NCBI GenBank assembly: GCA_022566355.1
Contig: JADFJB010000165.1
Location: 1-7,729 of the forward strand
From: a candidate division KSB1 bacterium
GTDB lineage: Bacteria > Zhuqueibacterota > JdFR-76 > DREG01
DNA length: 7,729 nt
Reading direction: 5' to 3'
The translations under genes and the position numbers were made by a program. Under the pieces are notes generated by a model, which saw nothing but the letters and a program-made list of their open reading frames with translations, made no database searches and was not told the origin of the DNA. Below, piece after piece: positions 4,600 to 7,729 of this stretch (the stretch's first letter is position 1; every line of letters starts with the position of its first letter).

Positions 4600-6564
4600 A
4601 TGACAAATAGAAAATTCCAACCTCGTTCTTTAATCTTTAGATTCCTTGTTTTTAGCCTTTGTATTCATGGTGTTTCATCTTTCCGTTTGAATGCTCAGAC
4701 GCAAAGCAGTAGTTTAAGGCATGCACAAGTGCAACAAGCACAGGTAAAACAAGCTGAGGGCAACAAATCCGGAGAATCGGTTTTTGATTGGAACACGTTA
4801 TCCCGGATTGGAATGGGCGCTTTTACTGCGCGCGATATGGAAAGCTATCTGCCCGGCGCTGTGCCGGTTAATGAAGACTATCAGCTGGGACCCGGCGACA
4901 GGATTGGAATTTACTTACTTGGAAAGACCCAACGAGAATATGACATAACCATTAATGCAGAAAATAAAGCTTATCTTCCGGCTATTGGCGTCTTTGATTT
5001 TGGCAATCACTCACTCCTAACTGCAAAAGAGGAATTAAAAAAGTTATTCGACCGTTATTTTTCCGAAAAGAATTTCGAATTATTGCTTATTCAACCCAAG
5101 ATGGTAATGGTCTCTGTGGTCGGTGAAGTAAATAAACCGGGAAGATATACCCTGAGTGGATTGCAAACAGTTTTTGATGCGGTTTTTAACGCCGGCGGCT
5201 TAACACCAAATGGGTCACTTCGAAATATTCAACTGCTCCGTACGAATGACCAGGTCGTTCGTGTGGATCTTTATGAATTGCTCGTCAAAGGTTGGGGACA
5301 AGGCGGACCACCCTTACAACCCGGGGATGTTATTCAGGTTCCACCTCTCAAATCATCAATACGGATTGCGGGTGAGATCTATCGGTCCGGCATCTATGAA
5401 TTAGATCCAACGACCCCGGAATCATTACAAGACATGTTTACACTGGCCGATGATCTTAGACCTTTGGCTTACCTGGAACGTGTCGAGATTAGCCGAAGAT
5501 TGGCAAATGGCGAGCGCGAAGTATGGTATGTGGATGTAAGAGATACCAACATTATTTCTTCTACGATCTTGCAGGATGATGATCATATTCGTATTTATTC
5601 TCTAATGGAGCAAAACCACCGCAAAACGGTTGAAATTCTCGGTGAGGTCAGGCGGCCGGGAGTCTTTACACTTGAACAGAATCTTACCCTTCGGGATCTG
5701 ATTTTGAAAGCAGGCGGACCAACACGGACCGCACATTTACTGGAAGCCCAACTGGATCAAATCGAACCCAAAAAAGCGGTTAAACGAATCAAGTTTCCAC
5801 TTGAAACCATTCTTAAAGGAATGGGCAATGGCGCAAACCTTAAATTAGATGAATATGACCGTGTTATTATTCGACGCATTCCGGAATGGCTTGTTGGCCC
5901 ATCGGTAGAAGTTAAGGGAGAAGCCATGTTCCCGGGTATTTACACAATTACCAAAGACAGCACATTTCTCAGCGAAATCCTCAAACTTGCAGGTGGGTTA
6001 ACCAAGGATGCATTTCTGCAGGAAGCCAAGTTGTTTCGGCCAACAACGCCAGCTCAAAGAGATCGAGAATATGAACGGCTCAAAGCCATGCGGCGGGATG
6101 AAATGACGGATCTGGAATATGAATACCTGGTCATGAAAGAAAGCCAGGATGTCGGAGAAGTAGTCGTGAATTTTAATAGTCTATGGAATGATGGAGATCG
6201 ATCCCAGGATATTATCCTAAAGAATAAAGATGTTATTTACATACCCAGGGCGCCGCAGGTTGTTGAAGTAACAGGCCGGGTTGCCAAACCGGGTGGGGTT
6301 TTGTTTAAGAGTGGCGCCAATCTAAATTACTACATCGAACAAGTAGGTGGGGTAACCTGGGATGCACGACCTGGACGTACTAAAGTGATCAAATCTACCG
6401 GTGAGATTATGGATGATGAAGATGTTAAAGAATTATTGGCGGGTGACATTATATGGGTACCGCGTAAACCGGATCGAGACTATTGGAAGATCTTTCGGGA
6501 TACAATGTTAGTGATGGGACAATTAGCAACAGTATACCTGGTGGTTCAAAATTCTACAAAATAA
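4600..6564 (+). CDS. Wza-like polysaccharide export protein with five SLBB domains
   Basis: This 654-residue protein is a polysaccharide export component expected at the outer membrane, where Wza-type proteins form the exit channel for capsule or exopolysaccharide. The ATG at 4600 opens a normal signal peptide (MTNRKF, then a hydrophobic core, likely cut after LNA at residue 32). A GTG at 4528 would add 24 residues ahead of the signal, so I reject it. There is no lipobox cysteine at the cut site. The Poly_export domain spans about 93-166 (LGPGDRIGIYLLG). Five SLBB domains follow at about 171-216, 254-298, 343-388, 435-481 and 554-598, each with a GE/GR..PG..Y/F opening, four of them with a later GG. 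The C-terminus (about 631-651) is hydrophobic and may form the membrane helix, as in Wza. E. coli Wza is much shorter, at roughly 380 residues. The Wzz-like gene starts 10 bases downstream, so the two are cotranscribed. Confidence 0.9.
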   Translation: MTNRKFQPRSLIFRFLVFSLCIHGVSSFRLNAQTQSSSLRHAQVQQAQVKQAEGNKSGESVFDWNTLSRIGMGAFTARDMESYLPGAVPVNEDYQLGPGDRIGIYLLGKTQREYDITINAENKAYLPAIGVFDFGNHSLLTAKEELKKLFDRYFSEKNFELLLIQPKMVMVSVVGEVNKPGRYTLSGLQTVFDAVFNAGGLTPNGSLRNIQLLRTNDQVVRVDLYELLVKGWGQGGPPLQPGDVIQVPPLKSSIRIAGEIYRSGIYELDPTTPESLQDMFTLADDLRPLAYLERVEISRRLANGEREVWYVDVRDTNIISSTILQDDDHIRIYSLMEQNHRKTVEILGEVRRPGVFTLEQNLTLRDLILKAGGPTRTAHLLEAQLDQIEPKKAVKRIKFPLETILKGMGNGANLKLDEYDRVIIRRIPEWLVGPSVEVKGEAMFPGIYTITKDSTFLSEILKLAGGLTKDAFLQEAKLFRPTTPAQRDREYERLKAMRRDEMTDLEYEYLVMKESQDVGEVVVNFNSLWNDGDRSQDIILKNKDVIYIPRAPQVVEVTGRVAKPGGVLFKSGANLNYYIEQVGGVTWDARPGRTKVIKSTGEIMDDEDVKELLAGDIIWVPRKPDRDYWKIFRDTMLVMGQLATVYLVVQNSTK

Positions 6565-6565
6565 A

Positions 6566-6569
6566 GAGG
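6566..6569 (+). promoter_or_regulatory. Ribosome binding site for the TTG-started Wzz-like gene
   Basis: GAGG lies between the export gene stop (6562-6564) and the TTG at 6575, with 5 bases of spacing. It marks that TTG as the start. The first in-frame ATG lies 23 codons later, just before the membrane helix. Confidence 0.6.
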
Positions 6570-6574
6570 AAGAA

Positions 6575-7729
6575 TTGTCAGATCAGAATGAAAATGAAGT
6601 AGATCTTCTGGATTATATTGTTGTTCTGGTAAAGCATCGTTGGATGATTCTGCGTAATTTTGGAATCGTTGTAATCCTAACTATTATTATTTCGTTCATA
6701 CTACCTAGTGAATACACCGCTGTAACAACTTTGATGCCTCCCCAGGAACAAGATAAGTTCTCAATGGCTGGCGTATTATCCGACGTGTCATTTCCCGGAC
6801 TTTCGTTACCAGGAAGTGCAAATTCATCGGATATTTTGGTTCAGATATTATCAAGTCGGACTGTAAACCAACGTGTATTACAAAGAAAATTCAATTTTAA
6901 GAGCGATAAAAAGCCATTGTTTGAAATTCTCGATTATGATTCTGTAGAGGTTGCTCTGATAGACATAAAAGGCTACACCAGTTTTAGTGCGAATGACGAA
7001 GGTATCATTAAGGTGAGCGTAACCATGAGAGGCAGGTATCTTTCTGCAGATGTTGCAAATGCTTATGTTCAGGAACTGGATAGAGTGAATCAAGAAAAAA
7101 GTGTTTCGCGCGCCAAAAATTCACGTATTTATATCGAATCTCAACTAGACGAAACAGGAATTGCCCTAAAAAAAGCAGCCCAGAACCTTGCAGCTTTTCA
7201 GCAAAATAACAAAGCCGTCTTCCTTGAAGAACAAATGAAATCGTACATACAGCAAGCAGCAGAACTAAAAGGGCAAATAATTGCTAAGGAAATCCAGATA
7301 GGTACTATGAAACAGACCATGAAAATGGAAAATCCACTAATCCTAAAAGCCCGGCAAGAATTAGAACAGTTACGCCGGCCTTACCGGGAAATGTTATATG
7401 GCAATATTAGTACAGACCAAACGAATAGTGAGTTCCAATTACCCTTTATGGATGTTCCGGAAATTGGATTACAATTGGCTGAATTAACTCGAAACTTAAA
7501 GGTTCAGGAGACAGTCTGGATTCTACTTAATCAGCAGTACTACCAGGCCAAGATAGAAGAAGCGAGAAATACTCCTACAGTTCAAGTGCTGGATGCAGCG
7601 GTACCTCCCATTATAAGAAGTTTTCCAAAACGTAAAGTATTGGTTCTTATTTCCGGTCTTTTAGCCTTTATTTTTAGTTGTTTTTGGGCTTTTGGAAAAG
7701 AGTATTATGTTCGGATCAACAAGCACAGT
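6575..7729 (+). CDS. Wzz/GumC-type chain-length (polysaccharide co-polymerase) protein, partial
   Basis: 385 codons are visible, from a TTG start to the right edge with no stop, so the 3' end is outside the window. The product begins with a short acidic cytoplasmic segment containing the typical VDLLDYIVVLVKHRWMI of Wzz proteins. A first membrane helix follows at about 28-43, then a large periplasmic part rich in Gln, Glu and Lys at about 185-270, probably coiled coil. A GNVR-like segment comes next (ELTRNLKVQETVWILL...YYQAKIEEA at about 303-330), then VQVLDAAVPP with the proline-containing run to SFPKRK, and a second membrane helix at about 354-373. Such proteins sit in the inner membrane, set polymer length with Wzy, and dock to the Wza-type exporter encoded just upstream. 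No kinase (Walker) motifs are seen, but a C-terminal kinase domain could still follow beyond the edge. Confidence 0.9.
   Translation, partial: MSDQNENEVDLLDYIVVLVKHRWMILRNFGIVVILTIIISFILPSEYTAVTTLMPPQEQDKFSMAGVLSDVSFPGLSLPGSANSSDILVQILSSRTVNQRVLQRKFNFKSDKKPLFEILDYDSVEVALIDIKGYTSFSANDEGIIKVSVTMRGRYLSADVANAYVQELDRVNQEKSVSRAKNSRIYIESQLDETGIALKKAAQNLAAFQQNNKAVFLEEQMKSYIQQAAELKGQIIAKEIQIGTMKQTMKMENPLILKARQELEQLRRPYREMLYGNISTDQTNSEFQLPFMDVPEIGLQLAELTRNLKVQETVWILLNQQYYQAKIEEARNTPTVQVLDAAVPPIIRSFPKRKVLVLISGLLAFIFSCFWAFGKEYYVRINKHS

Noticed and set aside
5210-5404. Small plus-strand open frame within the export gene
   Set aside because: It is out of frame inside a clear SLBB protein, with no independent support.
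6878-7093. Minus-strand open frame of 71 codons near the right end
   Set aside because: It lies antisense within the continuous Wzz-like reading frame.

Overview
The window looks like an accessory or intergenic-rich stretch of an AT-rich, Gram-negative (diderm) bacterial genome. Two secreted or outer-membrane-type proteins and a Wza/Wzz-like export pair support a diderm. The style (M28 peptidase with a PA domain, long multi-SLBB export protein, weak Shine-Dalgarno sites before some genes, AT-rich spacers) fits the FCB group or a related candidate phylum such as KSB1/Calditrichota. That placement is inference from style, not from a marker gene.

Layout. Positions 1-467 carry no gene that I recognise. 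They hold an open frame running in from the left edge to a stop at 148-150, and a compound palindromic element (315-407) just before the first gene. A secreted zinc aminopeptidase-type M28 protein lies at 468-2078 (+) with all metal ligands present. Convergent to it, at 2251-3318 (-), is a membrane-anchored SGNH/GDSL hydrolase with a complete catalytic set. The long spacer 3319-4599 is AT-rich and looks like decayed sequence. It contains a degenerate copy of the signal peptide-proximal part of the M28 gene (about 3571-3636), a few short unrecognised open frames, and three successive blocks of different 7-bp tandem repeats (4334-4368, 4419-4446, 4451-4485). Directly after these comes an exopolysaccharide export operon: a five-SLBB Wza-like outer-membrane export protein (4600-6564, +), then 10 bases later a Wzz/GumC-type chain-length protein that begins with TTG at 6575 and runs off the right edge.

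How the genes relate. The last two genes are a standard pair: the polysaccharide co-polymerase in the inner membrane and the export channel component in the outer membrane of a Wzx/Wzy-type capsule or exopolysaccharide pathway. The rest of that operon should lie to the right of the window. The SGNH hydrolase could modify (acylate or deacylate) the same polysaccharide, but it is on the other strand and more than 1.2 kb away, so this is only a possibility. The M28 peptidase is probably independent.

I do not see a convincing undescribed system. The observations most worth checking are the heptad-repeat blocks upstream of the export operon, the partial duplication of the peptidase gene start, and the repeats that border the SGNH gene.
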